From Actinophytocola sp035995025 (GTDB lineage Bacteria; Actinomycetota; Actinomycetes; Mycobacteriales; Pseudonocardiaceae): a stretch of 64,000 nucleotides of DNA. Numbering within the stretch: position 1 is the first letter of the stretch; each line of letters opens with the position of its first letter. The notes under the pieces are model-generated. The model ran no database searches. It was not told the DNA's origin and was given only the letters and a program-made list of their open reading frames with translations. A program made the position numbers and the translations under genes. This document shows, in pieces, positions 30,296-39,968 of this stretch. The stretch spans positions 58,932-122,931 of the forward strand of contig DASYKY010000024.1 in the NCBI GenBank assembly GCA_035995025.1, in the 5' to 3' direction.

Positions 30296-31699
30296 ATGGA
30301 TCGCTCAAAGACGCTGGTGCTCGTCATCTGCTGCGCCAGCATGGTCGTCGTGATCATGGACATCTCCATCGTCAACGTCGCGTTGCCGGCGATCCGCCGG
30401 GACCTGCACGCCTCCCTGACCGGTCTGCAGTGGACGGTCGACGCGTACACGTTGGTGCTGGGGTGTTTCCTCGTCCTCGCCGGGGCGACGGCGGACCGGG
30501 TGGGGCGCCGCCGCGTCTTCCAGGTCGGGCTCGCCGTGTTCGGGGCCGGGTCCGCGCTGTGCGGGCTGGCGCCGGGGATCGGGTGGCTGATCGCCGCGCG
30601 GATGGTGCAGGCGGTGGGCGGCACGATGCTGAACCCGGTGGCGATGGCGATCATCGCGAACACGTTCACCGAGCCGGCCGCGCGTGCTCGGGCCATCGGC
30701 GTGTTCGGCTCGATCACCGGGCTGTCGCTGGCGTTCGGGCCGATCCTCGGCGGTGCGCTGGTCGACGGGCTCGGCTGGCGGGCCGTGTTCTGGGTCAACG
30801 TGCCGATCGTCGCCGTCGCGATCGTGGGTGCGGCGCTGTTCGTGCCCGAGTCGCGTGCCCCGCGGGCGCGCCGGTTCGACCCCGTGGGCCAGCTGCTCGT
30901 CGTGGTGCTGCTGGGCAGCGTCGTCTACGCGATCATCGAGTCGCGCTCGCTCGGCTGGACCTCGCCGGTCATCCTCGAGCTGCTCGGCCTCGCCGCGCTG
31001 AGCGTGCTCGGCATCCTCGCCTACGAACCGCGCCGCGCCGACCCGCTGCTGGAGCTGCGCCTGTTCCGCAGCGTCTCGTTCGGCTCGGCGATCCTCGTGG
31101 CCCTGCTGGCGCTCTGCGGGTTCAGCGCCTTCCTGTTCGTCACCACGCAGTACCTCCAGGACGCGCGCGGCCTGCCGGCGCTCGCGGCCGGGCTGTGCCT
31201 GCTGCCGATGGGCATGCTGATCGCCGTCCTGTCCCCGGCCGCCGGGCGGCTGGTCGCCGCGCGGGGCCCCCGGCTGCCGCTGCTGGTCGCCGGGACCGCG
31301 CTGACCCTCGGCGGCCTCGCGTCGCTGCTGCTGGGACCGGACACGCCGCTGCCGGCCGTGCTCGCGGTCTACCTGCTCTTCGGCGTCCTGCTCGCCACCG
31401 TCAACCCGCCGATCACCAACACCGCGATCGCCGGCATGCCCCGCTCGATGGCCGGCGTGGCCGGGTCGGTGGCCTCCGCCGGACGGCAGACCGGCACCGC
31501 GCTCGGGGTCGCGATCTCCGGTGCGTTGATGGGCGCTCCCGGCGAGGCGCACGGCGTGTGGTGGCTGGCCGCCGCGCTCGGGGCCGGCATCGTGGGGCTG
31601 GGGTTGCTCGGCACCGGGAGGTGGGCACGCGACACCGCGGCACGGGCGGCCGCGCTGTTCGCGGAGGTCGACCGGCCCGCACCGGCGCTGCGCCGATAG
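30296..31699 (+). CDS. MFS drug exporter, DHA2 (14-TM) type
   Basis: 467 residues with about 14 hydrophobic segments. Motif C/antiporter and DHA2 features: DISIVNVALPAIRRDLHAS, WTVDAYTLVLGCFLVLAG and the loop motif ADRVGRRRVF. Energy from proton exchange; substrates are likely hydrophobic drugs or an endogenous metabolite. Paired with the divergent MerR regulator. Confidence 0.9.
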   Translation: MDRSKTLVLVICCASMVVVIMDISIVNVALPAIRRDLHASLTGLQWTVDAYTLVLGCFLVLAGATADRVGRRRVFQVGLAVFGAGSALCGLAPGIGWLIAARMVQAVGGTMLNPVAMAIIANTFTEPAARARAIGVFGSITGLSLAFGPILGGALVDGLGWRAVFWVNVPIVAVAIVGAALFVPESRAPRARRFDPVGQLLVVVLLGSVVYAIIESRSLGWTSPVILELLGLAALSVLGILAYEPRRADPLLELRLFRSVSFGSAILVALLALCGFSAFLFVTTQYLQDARGLPALAAGLCLLPMGMLIAVLSPAAGRLVAARGPRLPLLVAGTALTLGGLASLLLGPDTPLPAVLAVYLLFGVLLATVNPPITNTAIAGMPRSMAGVAGSVASAGRQTGTALGVAISGALMGAPGEAHGVWWLAAALGAGIVGLGLLGTGRWARDTAARAAALFAEVDRPAPALRR

Positions 31700-31710
31700 A
31701 CTCGCCTGCC

Positions 31711-32772
31711 GTGCGAGTTCTGAGCGTGGTTGGCGCGCGGCCCCAGTTCGTCAAGTTGGCCCCGATCGCGCGGGCCATGCGTGGCCGCGCCGAGCATCTG
31801 ATCGCCCACACCGGGCAGCACTACGACCACAACATGAGCGGCGCGTTCTTCACCGACCTCGGCATCCCCGAGCCGGACGTGAACCTCGGCATCGGCTCCG
31901 CCAAGCACGGGGAGCAGACCGGCGCGATGCTGGCCGGGCTGGAGAAGGTCATCGAGGACACCTTCCCCACCTGGGTCCTCGTGTACGGCGACACCAACTC
32001 CACCCTCGCCGCCGCGCTCGCCGCCGTGAAGCTGCACGTGCCGGTGGCGCACCTGGAGGCCGGGCTGCGCTCGTTCAACCGGCGCATGCCCGAGGAGCAC
32101 AACCGGGTTCTCACCGACCACGCCGCGGACCTGCTGCTCGCGCCGACCCAGGTCGCGATGGACCACCTCGCCACCGAGGGGCTGGCCGAGCGCGGCGTGC
32201 TGGTCGGCGACGTGATGACCGACGTCCTGTTCGGCACCCGTGACCAGGTGGCCGGGACGCCGCTGGAGCTGTCGGCGCCCGTCGAGCCCGGCGGGTACTA
32301 CGTGGCCACCATCCACCGCCCGGACAACACCGACGACCCCGAGCGGCTGCGTGCGATCGTCGACAGCATCGCGAAGATCGGCAAGCCCGTCGTGCTGCTG
32401 GCGCACCCGCGGCTGCGCAGCCTCGCCGAGCGGCACGGCATCGAGCTGGCCACCGGCTCGATCCTGCTGTCCGACCCGGTCGGCTACCCGCAGCTGGTGA
32501 ACGCGGTCATGCGGAGCGCGGGCGTGATCACCGACTCGGGCGGGCTGCAGAAGGAGGCGTTCCTGCTTCGCGTGCCGTGCACGACGCTGCGCCAGGAGAC
32601 CGAGTGGGTGGAGACCATCGAGCTGGGCTGGAACGTGCTGGTGAACTCCGACTTCGCGGCCCTGCCCGGCATCGTGGAGCGCGCCCGCCCGAACGACACT
32701 GAGGAGACCCCGTACGGCGACGGCCACGCCGCGGAGGCGGCGGTCAACGCACTCCTCGCGGCTCCTCGCTAG
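31711..32772 (+). CDS. UDP-N-acetylglucosamine-type 2-epimerase (WecB/WbpI family)
   Basis: 353 residues. The opening VVGARPQFVKLAPIARAM, HTGQHYDHNMSG, VYGDTNSTLA, HLEAGLRS and SDSGG-type motif (ITDSGGLQKEA) are diagnostic of non-hydrolysing UDP-sugar 2-epimerases. With WbpA/B/E/D homologues in the same cluster, the WbpI role (epimerising the 2,3-diacetamido-glucuronate nucleotide to the manno form) is more likely than WecB itself. GTG start 11 bp after the exporter; converges on the next gene with a 4-bp overlap. Confidence 0.9.
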   Translation: MRVLSVVGARPQFVKLAPIARAMRGRAEHLIAHTGQHYDHNMSGAFFTDLGIPEPDVNLGIGSAKHGEQTGAMLAGLEKVIEDTFPTWVLVYGDTNSTLAAALAAVKLHVPVAHLEAGLRSFNRRMPEEHNRVLTDHAADLLLAPTQVAMDHLATEGLAERGVLVGDVMTDVLFGTRDQVAGTPLELSAPVEPGGYYVATIHRPDNTDDPERLRAIVDSIAKIGKPVVLLAHPRLRSLAERHGIELATGSILLSDPVGYPQLVNAVMRSAGVITDSGGLQKEAFLLRVPCTTLRQETEWVETIELGWNVLVNSDFAALPGIVERARPNDTEETPYGDGHAAEAAVNALLAAPR

Positions 32773-33908
32773 CGAGCCGCGACGTCCGTGGTGATCCAGC
32801 GGGCGGCTACCTCGCCCGTGGTGGCCAGGGAGGCGTTGTCGCGCACCCACGCCACCAGGGGGTCGCCGTCCGGGCGGGTGCCGTCCAGCATGGCGATCAT
32901 CTGGGCGGCCACGGCGTCCGGGGTGTGCTCGGCGACCAGGCCCAGCTCGTTGTCGGACACCATCGACGCGCTCGCGCCCACGCCGGCGAACAGCACCGGC
33001 GTGCCGCACGCGGCCGCGGCGTAGATCTTGGTCGGCTTCGCGAAGTCGTAGCCCTGACCCGGCACGATGCTCACCAGCGCGCCCGCGGCCCCGCTGATCC
33101 AGCGTGCCGCCTCCGCGGGCGGCACCACGCCGCCGAACTCCACGGCCTCCGCCGCCAGCGACGAGGCCAGCGCGCGCAGCGAGGTCTCCGCCGAGCCCTG
33201 GCCGAAGAACCGCAGCTTCGCCTTCGGGTGTTTCCGCAGCACCGCAGGCATGGCCCGCACGAACACGTCCGAGCCCTGCCACTCCGACATCGTGCCCGTG
33301 TAGACGAAGTACGGAGCCGAGTCGGGCGCGGCCGACTCCACCGGGTGGAACAACGCCGTGTCGACGCCGTTCGCGACGACCTCGACGTTGCGGGCGCCCA
33401 GCGCGCGGGCCCGCTCGGCGACGCCGTCGGACACCGCGATCACGCCGCGAGCCCGCCGCAGCGCGAACTTCTCGAACGCGCGCATCAGGCCGGACACGTA
33501 CGACGGAGCGTTGATCGCGACGAGGGCGTCCGACCAGATGTCCGCCGCGTAGTAGTACAGCGGCTTGCGGCGGACCAGGCACACCAGCGCGGCGAGCGCA
33601 CCGGTGGTGGGCGGCGGCTCGGAGACCACCACGTCCGCCGAGCGCACCAGAAGCCGCGCCACCATGGGAAAGTCGTAGCTCGCGTACTGCACGTACCCGC
33701 GTACGTTGCCGCCCGCGTCGCGCAACACCGGCCACCGCTTGACCGTGTAGTCGTCGAACGACGCCGTGCCCGCGTTCGCCGGCGGCTTCGTGGTGAGCAC
33801 GGTGACCTGGTGACCGGCCGCGGCGAGGCCGTCGGCCAGCGCCTTGAGCCGGAACGCCGCCGCGGCGACCTCCGGCGCGAACAGCCGGGTCACCAGGACG
33901 ATCTTCAT
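32769..33908 (-). CDS. glycosyltransferase family 4 (WbuB-like)
   Basis: 379 residues, GT-B fold. N-terminal MKIVLVTRLFAPEVAAAAFRLKALADGL, the acceptor loop, then nucleotide-sugar domain with EVVANGVDTALFHP, FVYTGTMSEWQGSDVFV and the KPTKIYAAAACGTPV motif. Similar to amino-sugar transferases of surface glycan clusters. Overlaps the Gfo/Idh gene by ATGA, so part of a three-gene minus-strand operon. Confidence 0.9.
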   Translation of the reverse strand: MKIVLVTRLFAPEVAAAAFRLKALADGLAAAGHQVTVLTTKPPANAGTASFDDYTVKRWPVLRDAGGNVRGYVQYASYDFPMVARLLVRSADVVVSEPPPTTGALAALVCLVRRKPLYYYAADIWSDALVAINAPSYVSGLMRAFEKFALRRARGVIAVSDGVAERARALGARNVEVVANGVDTALFHPVESAAPDSAPYFVYTGTMSEWQGSDVFVRAMPAVLRKHPKAKLRFFGQGSAETSLRALASSLAAEAVEFGGVVPPAEAARWISGAAGALVSIVPGQGYDFAKPTKIYAAAACGTPVLFAGVGASASMVSDNELGLVAEHTPDAVAAQMIAMLDGTRPDGDPLVAWVRDNASLATTGEVAARWITTDVAAR

Positions 33909-34882
33909 ACCGCGGCCATCGCCGAGCTGGTCAGCAGCTGCTCCGCGGTCGCCAGCGTGTTCTGACCCTCCTGCAGGGTCACGATGTCCGCGTCCGTGCC
34001 GAGGATCGCGTCACGGAACTTCTCGTGCTCGACCCGCAGCGGCTCGCGCTTGGCGATGGCGAACCGGGTGACGTCGCCCTCGGAGACGCCGCGGAAGTTG
34101 GCCACCGAGTCCCACTCGGTGTCCACCACGCCGTTGGCGTAGAACGTGAGGTCCGCGGTCAGCGTGTCCGCGACGAACGCGCCCTTCTCGCCGGTGACGA
34201 CCGTGACCCGCTCCTTCATGGGGGACAGCCAGTTCACCAGGTGGTTGGTCACCGTGCCGTTGGCCAGCTTGCCGGTGGCGGCGACCAGGTCCTCGTGCGG
34301 GCGGCCGGAACGCAGCGCGACCTGCGCTGCGATCGTGAGGTACTCCGACTGCGCGAGCCACGCGGTCAGGTCGATGTCGTGGGTGGCCAGGTCCTTCACC
34401 ACGCCGACGTCGGCGATCCGCGCCGGGAACGGGCCCTGCCGGCGGGTGGCGATCTGGTAGATGTCGCCGAGGTCGCCGTTGGCCATCCGCGCGCGCAGCG
34501 ACTGCAGCGACGGGTTGTACCGCTCGATGTGGCCGACCGCGCCGACCACGCCGCGCGCCGCGAACGCCTTCACCAGCCGCTCGCCCGCCTCGACGCTGTG
34601 CGCGATGGGCTTCTCGATCAGCGTGTGCACGCCGGCCTCGGCCAGCGCCAGGCCGACCTCCTCGTGCATGCCGGTCGGCACCGCGCACACGGCCGCGTCG
34701 ATGCCCGCGGCGATCAGCTGGTGCACGTCGGCGAGCACGGGCAGGCCGCCCGCCACCTTGTGCGGGTCGCCCGTCGCGTCCGCGACCGCGACCAGCTCCA
34801 GGCCCGCCACCTCGCGCACCACGCGGGCGTGGTGGCGGCCCATCATGCCGAGGCCGATCAGTCCGACTCGCAGGTCTGCCAT
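33905..34882 (-). CDS. Gfo/Idh/MocA oxidoreductase (WbpB-like)
   Basis: 325 residues. Rossmann start LRVGLIGLGMMGRHHARVV, then AAVCAVPTGMHEEVGLALAEAGVHTLIEKPIAHS with the EKP motif and KDLATHDIDLTAWL carrying the catalytic His region. In the Wbp pathway, WbpB oxidises C3 of UDP-GlcNAcA, feeding WbpE. The ATG at 34882 follows the aminotransferase stop by one base; a GTG at 34891 is the alternative. Function assignment rests on the gene set. Confidence 0.88.
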   Translation of the reverse strand: MADLRVGLIGLGMMGRHHARVVREVAGLELVAVADATGDPHKVAGGLPVLADVHQLIAAGIDAAVCAVPTGMHEEVGLALAEAGVHTLIEKPIAHSVEAGERLVKAFAARGVVGAVGHIERYNPSLQSLRARMANGDLGDIYQIATRRQGPFPARIADVGVVKDLATHDIDLTAWLAQSEYLTIAAQVALRSGRPHEDLVAATGKLANGTVTNHLVNWLSPMKERVTVVTGEKGAFVADTLTADLTFYANGVVDTEWDSVANFRGVSEGDVTRFAIAKREPLRVEHEKFRDAILGTDADIVTLQEGQNTLATAEQLLTSSAMAAV

Positions 34883-34883
34883 C

Positions 34884-35975
34884 TCACGCACCCGCCTTCG
34901 CCAGGGTGTTCACCGCGTGCACGATCCGCTCGCGGTCCTCGTCGTCCAGCGACGGGTGGACCGGCAGCGACACGACCGTCTTCGCGGCCTGCTCGGTGTT
35001 CGGGAGATCCTCGTTGCGGCGGAAGGACTCCAGCCGGTGGTTGGGGATCGGGTAGTACACGCCGGAGCCGATCTGGTGCTCCTCCTTGAGGGCGGCGACG
35101 AAGCCGTCCCGGTCCTCGGGCACCGTGATCGTGTACTGGTGGTAGACGTGCACCGCGCCGTCGACGACGGCCGGCACGCCCACGCCCGACAGGTTCCGGT
35201 CGAAGTACGCCGCGTTCGCCTGCCGCTGCTCGGTCCAGCCGCCGACCTTGGTGAGCTGCACCCGGCCGATCGCGGCGTGCAGGTTGGTCATGCGGGCGTT
35301 GAAGCCGACGAGCTCGTTCTCGTACTGCTTCAACATGCCCTGGTTGCGCAGCAGCCGGAGCGTGCGCTCGCGGTCGGTGTCGCCCGTGGAGATCATGCCG
35401 CCCTCGCCGGACGTCATGTTCTTGGTCGGGTAGAGGCTGAACATCGCGAACGCGCCGAACGTGCCGGCCTTCTGCCCGCCCAGGCTCGCGCCGTGCGCCT
35501 GCGCGGCGTCCTCGTACAGCGCGAGGCCGCGGGAGTCGGCGATCGCCCGCAGGGCCGGCATGTTCGCCGGGTGGCCGTACAGGTGCACCGGCATGATGCC
35601 CTTGGTGCGCTCGGTGACCTTGCTCGCCACGCTCGCCGGGTCGAGGCAGTACTGCTCGAGCTCGATGTCGGCGAACACCGGGGTGGCGCCGGTCAGCGCG
35701 ACCGAGTTCGCGGTGGCGGCGAACGTGAACGACGGCACGATGACCTCGTCGCCCGGGCCGACGCCCGCGGCCAGCAGGCCGAGGTGCAGGCCGGCGGTGC
35801 CCGAGTTGACCGCGACCACCGGGCGGCCGTCCAGCAGCTGCGCGCTGAACTCCTGCTCGAACGAGGCGACCTCCGCGCCCTGCGCCAGCATCCCGGAGCG
35901 GAGCACGGCGTCGACCGCCGCCCGTTCCTCGTCGCCGATGATCGGCTTGGCGGCGGGTATGAACTCCTTGCTCAC
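34884..35975 (-). CDS. DegT/DnrJ/EryC1 sugar aminotransferase (WbpE-like)
   Basis: 363 residues, PLP-dependent. VVAVNSGTAGLHLGLLA binds the phosphate, VIVPSFTFAATANSV, YEDAAQAHGA holds the Asp contacting the pyridine nitrogen, and the Schiff-base lysine is Lys185 in FSLYPTKNMTSG. C-terminal half has the dimer and substrate loops. WbpE aminates the 3-keto sugar with glutamate, recycling 2-oxoglutarate. GTG start chosen for GGGAG 5-6 nt upstream; longer frames have no support. Confidence 0.92.
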   Translation of the reverse strand: MSKEFIPAAKPIIGDEERAAVDAVLRSGMLAQGAEVASFEQEFSAQLLDGRPVVAVNSGTAGLHLGLLAAGVGPGDEVIVPSFTFAATANSVALTGATPVFADIELEQYCLDPASVASKVTERTKGIMPVHLYGHPANMPALRAIADSRGLALYEDAAQAHGASLGGQKAGTFGAFAMFSLYPTKNMTSGEGGMISTGDTDRERTLRLLRNQGMLKQYENELVGFNARMTNLHAAIGRVQLTKVGGWTEQRQANAAYFDRNLSGVGVPAVVDGAVHVYHQYTITVPEDRDGFVAALKEEHQIGSGVYYPIPNHRLESFRRNEDLPNTEQAAKTVVSLPVHPSLDDEDRERIVHAVNTLAKAGA

Positions 35976-36120
35976 AGCGCTCCCGTTTTCGGTCCGGGGA
36001 TTGGTCGGGGCAACTGTATGTGCCCGTACGTCGCCGCTCGTCGCCAGGGGCCTGGGGGAGTGGCGGTCATCATGCGGCTGCGCTCCGGAGCCGGATTCGC
36101 GCCCGTTACGCTCTTGCGAC

Positions 36121-37269
36121 ATGGCGGCCAAACGCGTGCTGTGCATCTCCTTCTCCGACATCAACCGGGACTCGCGGGTACTCCGGCAGATCGAGGTGCT
36201 CGCCGAGCTGGGTGAGGTGACCACCGTCGCGTACGGCGACCAGCCGCCCGGTGCGACCGAGCACCTGCAGGTCGACGAGAGCCTGCCGTCGCTGCCGCAG
36301 ACACCGGCCGGTGTCGCGAAGCTGGCGCTGCGCCGCTACGACGCGGTCGAGCTGGCCGCCCCGGCGATCCGGGACGTGCTGCGCCTGCTCGGCGACCGGC
36401 GCTTCGACCTGGTCGTGGCGAACGAGGCGCGGGCCATGGCCGTGGCGCACACGATCGCCAAGGGCGCGCCCGTCATGGCCGACATGCACGAATGGGCCCC
36501 CGAGGAGCGCGCGCACGTGCGGTCGTGGCGCCTGCTGGTCAAGCCGTTCATGACCTACCAGTGCGCCAAGTACCTGCCGAAGATGTCCGCGGTGACCGTG
36601 GTGAACGACGCGATCGGCCGCATGTACACCGAGCGGTTCGGCGTGCGGCCACGCACCGTGCGCAACGCGGGCCCGTTCCGCGAGCTGACGCCGGGCGAGG
36701 TCGCCGACGGGCGGATCAAGCTCGTGCACAGCGGGGGAGCGGTGCCGGGCCGCAACATCGAGGCGATGATCGAGGCCGTCCGCGCCCTCGACCAGCGGTT
36801 CACCCTCGACATGTACCTGGTTCCCGCCCGCGACGGCGGCAGGTACCTGGCGAGCCTGCGGGCGCTGATCGGCGACGAGCAGCGGATCACGCTGCACCCG
36901 CCGGTCCGGCCGGCCGAGCTGGTGGACACGCTGAACGGCTACGACGTCGGGATCTTCAGCCTGCCGCCGCTGACCCCGAACCACCGGCTGATGCTGCCGA
37001 ACAAGATCTTCGACTACGTGCAGGCGCGGCTGGGCATCGTGTTCAGCTCCGCCCCGGAGACCGACCGGCTGATCCTGGAGCACGAGGTCGGCGCGATCGC
37101 CGGGGACGCGTCCGCGGGCGCGCTGCGTGACGTGCTCGCCCCGCTCACCGAGGACCAGGTGCGCGAGTTCAAGCAGAACGCGGACAAGGCGGCCAAGGTG
37201 CTGAACTCCGTGGAGGACTCGGCCGTCACCCGCGAGGTCGCCGCCGAGCTGCTGCGAGCCCAGCCGTGA
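36121..37269 (+). CDS. GT-B glycosyltransferase
   Basis: 382 residues. Starts MAAKRVLCISFSDINRDSRVLRQIEVLAELGEV, typical of GT4-like enzymes of exopolysaccharide clusters. Central ADMHEWAPEERA and C-terminal KLVHSGGAVPGRNIEAMIEAV with LPNKIFDYVQARLGIV match the nucleotide-sugar binding half. Donor and acceptor are not inferable. No membrane segment. Followed by repeat array A. Confidence 0.85.
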   Translation: MAAKRVLCISFSDINRDSRVLRQIEVLAELGEVTTVAYGDQPPGATEHLQVDESLPSLPQTPAGVAKLALRRYDAVELAAPAIRDVLRLLGDRRFDLVVANEARAMAVAHTIAKGAPVMADMHEWAPEERAHVRSWRLLVKPFMTYQCAKYLPKMSAVTVVNDAIGRMYTERFGVRPRTVRNAGPFRELTPGEVADGRIKLVHSGGAVPGRNIEAMIEAVRALDQRFTLDMYLVPARDGGRYLASLRALIGDEQRITLHPPVRPAELVDTLNGYDVGIFSLPPLTPNHRLMLPNKIFDYVQARLGIVFSSAPETDRLILEHEVGAIAGDASAGALRDVLAPLTEDQVREFKQNADKAAKVLNSVEDSAVTREVAAELLRAQP

Positions 37270-37282
37270 CCACCCGACCCGC

Positions 37283-37422
37283 GCGAGTCCAACGTTCGCG
37301 ACCCGCGAGTCCAACGCTCGCGCACGCCGAGTCCGACGTTCACGCGCGGCGCGGCCGGGCCCGGAATGCTGGACTCACGCGTCCTGAGCGTTGGACTCGC
37401 GAGTGCGGAGTGTTGGACTCGC
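37283..37422. repeat. 22-bp-phased inverted repeat array A
   Basis: Forward units (consensus GCGAGTCCAACGCTC) at 37283, 37305 and 37327, then reverse-complement units at 37364, 37386 and 37408. Successive units in each half are exactly 22 bp apart: 15 conserved bases plus 7 variable. Lies between two co-directional glycosyltransferase genes. Confidence 0.95.
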
Positions 37423-37453
37423 GGGGTTCGGGCGGGGGTCGGGAGTGGGCGTG

Positions 37454-38440
37454 GTGAGTGCGCAGCCCACCGCTCTGCACGTCAACGACGCGGCCTTCAC
37501 CGCGCAGCGGATGATCGCCGAGGCGAGCCGGCGTGGCTACCGGTGGGACTTCCTGCCCAAGGCGGCGCCCGCGCAGGAGTGGCGCGGGCCGGCCGGGCAG
37601 GCCCGGCGCGCGCTGATCGGGGCCGGGTGGGTCGCGCGGCTGCGGCTGCTGGCCCGCCGCCACGACGTCGTGCACGTCCACTCGGCGTCCACCGTGGCGC
37701 ACTCGCGGCTCGGCGCGCCCCGCTACGTCGTGCACTGCCACGGCACCGACGTGCGCACGGCGCAGTACGAGCCCGGCCGCGGCGACGGCATCCGGGCCGC
37801 GCTGCGCGACGCGGAGGCGGTGTTCTTCTCCACCCCCGACCTCGCCGAGCACGTGCTGCCCCACCGCGACGACGCGATCTACGTGCCCGCCCCGGTCGAC
37901 GTCGCCGGGGTGCCCCGCTGGGTACCGGCCGGCCCGCCGCGGGTCGTGTTCGCCTCCCGCTGGACGGCGGACAAGAACACCGACACCCAGCTGGCCACCG
38001 CCGCCGCGCTGGCCCGCGCGCTCGACGGCCGCGCCGAGGTGGCCGGCCTGGATTGGGGCCCGCACGCCGCCGAGGCGAAGGCCGCCGGCGTCACGCTGCT
38101 GCCCCGCCGCGACCACGCCGCCTACCTGGAGCTGCTCGCCGGCGCGCACGTCGTCGTCGGCCAGGCCGCCGGCATCCTCGCGGTGAGCGAGCTCGAGGCG
38201 CTGGCCGCGGGTGCGCCCATGGTCGTGCCGGTGCCGCTGCCCCTGTACGCCGAGACCCCGCCGCCCGTGCACGGTGGCGGCGTCGACGAGGCGGTCGAGG
38301 CCGCGGTCGCGCTGCTGGACGGGTCCCTGGCGCACGAGCCGGAGAAGGTGCGCCAGTGGGTGGCCGACCACCACGGCGTCGACCACGCCGTGGACACCGT
38401 CGCCGCCGTGCACCGCGACGTCGTGGCGGGTCGCCGGTGA
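37454..38440 (+). CDS. glycosyltransferase
   Basis: 328 residues, GT4-like. VVHVHSASTVAHSRL, YVVHCHGTDVRTAQYEPGRG and the C-terminal domain PRVVFASRWTADKNTDTQLATAA, AGILAVSELEALAAGAPMVVP with the E-x7-E-like region are visible. The frame is open back through repeat array A, but GGGAG at 37441-37445 supports the GTG at 37454 (or 37451). Overlaps the flippase gene by GTGA. Confidence 0.85.
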   Translation: MSAQPTALHVNDAAFTAQRMIAEASRRGYRWDFLPKAAPAQEWRGPAGQARRALIGAGWVARLRLLARRHDVVHVHSASTVAHSRLGAPRYVVHCHGTDVRTAQYEPGRGDGIRAALRDAEAVFFSTPDLAEHVLPHRDDAIYVPAPVDVAGVPRWVPAGPPRVVFASRWTADKNTDTQLATAAALARALDGRAEVAGLDWGPHAAEAKAAGVTLLPRRDHAAYLELLAGAHVVVGQAAGILAVSELEALAAGAPMVVPVPLPLYAETPPPVHGGGVDEAVEAAVALLDGSLAHEPEKVRQWVADHHGVDHAVDTVAAVHRDVVAGRR

Positions 38441-39933
38441 CCGTGACCGAGCCGCCGAAGAGCCCGCTGGCGCGCATGCTGCGCCCCGTCCGGCTGGACG
38501 CGCCGACCGCGACCTCGTTCGCCCGCGGTGGGCTGTACAGCACGGTCGGCCTTGTCGCGCAAGGGATCCTGCGGTTCGCGACGTCGTTCCTCGTCGGCCA
38601 CATCGCGGGCAAGACCGTGCTCGGCGTCGTCGCCACGGCCATCGCCACCTCGCTGACGCTGGCCCTGCTGTGGCCGACCACGACCGGCAGCGCGGCGTCG
38701 AAGTTCCTGGCCCGCGCGCGCGGCGAGCAGAGCCCGGAGCGCGCGCACGCCGCCGCGGCGCACCTGCGGATGCGCACGCTGCAGACCGGGATCCTGCTCG
38801 GCGCGGTCAGCGTGCCGATCTGGGTCCTGATCGACGCTGGTTCGTGGGTGGACGCGCTGTGCGTGGCCGCGCTGACGATCACCTACTCCGGCTACAGCTT
38901 CACCCGCGGCATCCAGTTCGGCGCGGGCCAGGTGCCCCGCGCGACGATGTGGGACGTCACCAGCGTGGTGCTGGGCCTCGCCGGCCTGGTCGTGCTGCTG
39001 CTTGCCGGGGTGCGCAACACCGCGCTGGTGCTGCCGCTCGTGGCGACCTACGGGCTGTACACGCTCGCGAGCTGGCCCTATGCCGGGCGCGGCAAGCCCG
39101 AGCGTCCGCTGCGCCGCGAGCTGGACGCGTTCGTGGCGCTCGGCGCGATCGGCTCGCTCGCCAGCACCGGGTTCCTGCAGCTGTCCCAGGTCGCGGCGAA
39201 GCTCACCGCGGGGGACACGGACGCGGGCCAGTACGCGTCGGCCATCGCGCTCGCCACGCCGGCCTCGCTGCTCGCCGCGTCGCTGACGCTGGTGCTGCTG
39301 CCGTCGATGTCGGAGGCGGTGGGCCGCAAGGATCTGTCGGCGTTCCGCGCGCGCACCGACAACACCACCCGCGCCCTCGCGGTCATGCTGGTGGCCGTCT
39401 TCGGCGCGATCATGGTGTGCAGCCGCCTCATCGTGGGGATCGTCTGGGGCGCGAAGTTCGCGGGCGCGGAGAAGCTGCTGCCGGTGCTCGCGGCCGCGGT
39501 GCTGGCCACCAACCTGTGCGTGGCCAGCGTGAACGCGCTGAACAGCCGCTCGCAGCGCGGGATGGTGATCAACACGTTCGCCGGCATCACGGGCATGCTC
39601 GTGGGCGCGATGATCTGGGTTCTGGTGGCGCCGCACCTGGGGCTCGCCGGCGTGGCGCTCGGCTACCTGTGCGGCACCGTGGTGATCGCGTCGGTCCCGA
39701 TCACGGTCGTGTGGCGCCAGGACGGCCACCGGTGGGGCCTGGTCTACGGAAAGGTCCTGGTGGGCGTGCTCATCGCGGGTGCGCTCGTCGTCGCGGAGCA
39801 CGCGTGGGACCTGCCGCTGGCGCTCGACCTCGGGTTCGCGGTCGCGTTCCTCGCCGTGTGGTGGGCGCTGAACCGGGCCGAGGTGGCGCGCCTGCCGATC
39901 CCCCGCCCGTGGCGGCGCGGTCGCCGGAGCTGA
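38437..39933 (+). CDS. Wzx-type polysaccharide/lipid-linked sugar flippase
   Basis: 498 residues with about 12-14 hydrophobic segments of the MATE/MVF exporter superfamily (FARGGLYSTVGLVAQGILRFATSFLVGHIAG, LLPSMSEAVGRKDLSAFR, LAAAVLATNLCVASVNALNSRSQ). Members flip undecaprenyl-linked oligosaccharide units across the membrane. Overlaps the preceding glycosyltransferase, consistent with building and exporting one glycan unit. Confidence 0.87.
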   Translation: MTVTEPPKSPLARMLRPVRLDAPTATSFARGGLYSTVGLVAQGILRFATSFLVGHIAGKTVLGVVATAIATSLTLALLWPTTTGSAASKFLARARGEQSPERAHAAAAHLRMRTLQTGILLGAVSVPIWVLIDAGSWVDALCVAALTITYSGYSFTRGIQFGAGQVPRATMWDVTSVVLGLAGLVVLLLAGVRNTALVLPLVATYGLYTLASWPYAGRGKPERPLRRELDAFVALGAIGSLASTGFLQLSQVAAKLTAGDTDAGQYASAIALATPASLLAASLTLVLLPSMSEAVGRKDLSAFRARTDNTTRALAVMLVAVFGAIMVCSRLIVGIVWGAKFAGAEKLLPVLAAAVLATNLCVASVNALNSRSQRGMVINTFAGITGMLVGAMIWVLVAPHLGLAGVALGYLCGTVVIASVPITVVWRQDGHRWGLVYGKVLVGVLIAGALVVAEHAWDLPLALDLGFAVAFLAVWWALNRAEVARLPIPRPWRRGRRS

Positions 39934-39968
39934 CCGCGCCGCGGGTGGGTCGGGAGGCCGCGGGTGGG

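Noticed and set aside
30305..31552. Minus-strand frame opposite the MFS exporter
   Set aside because: No motif and extreme Arg/Gln/Ala content; the exporter has the expected membrane pattern.
35976..36120. N-terminal extension of the aminotransferase to 36224
   Set aside because: The extra codons are unlike any family N-terminus, overlap the divergent glycosyltransferase start, and the GTG at 35975 has a good ribosome site.
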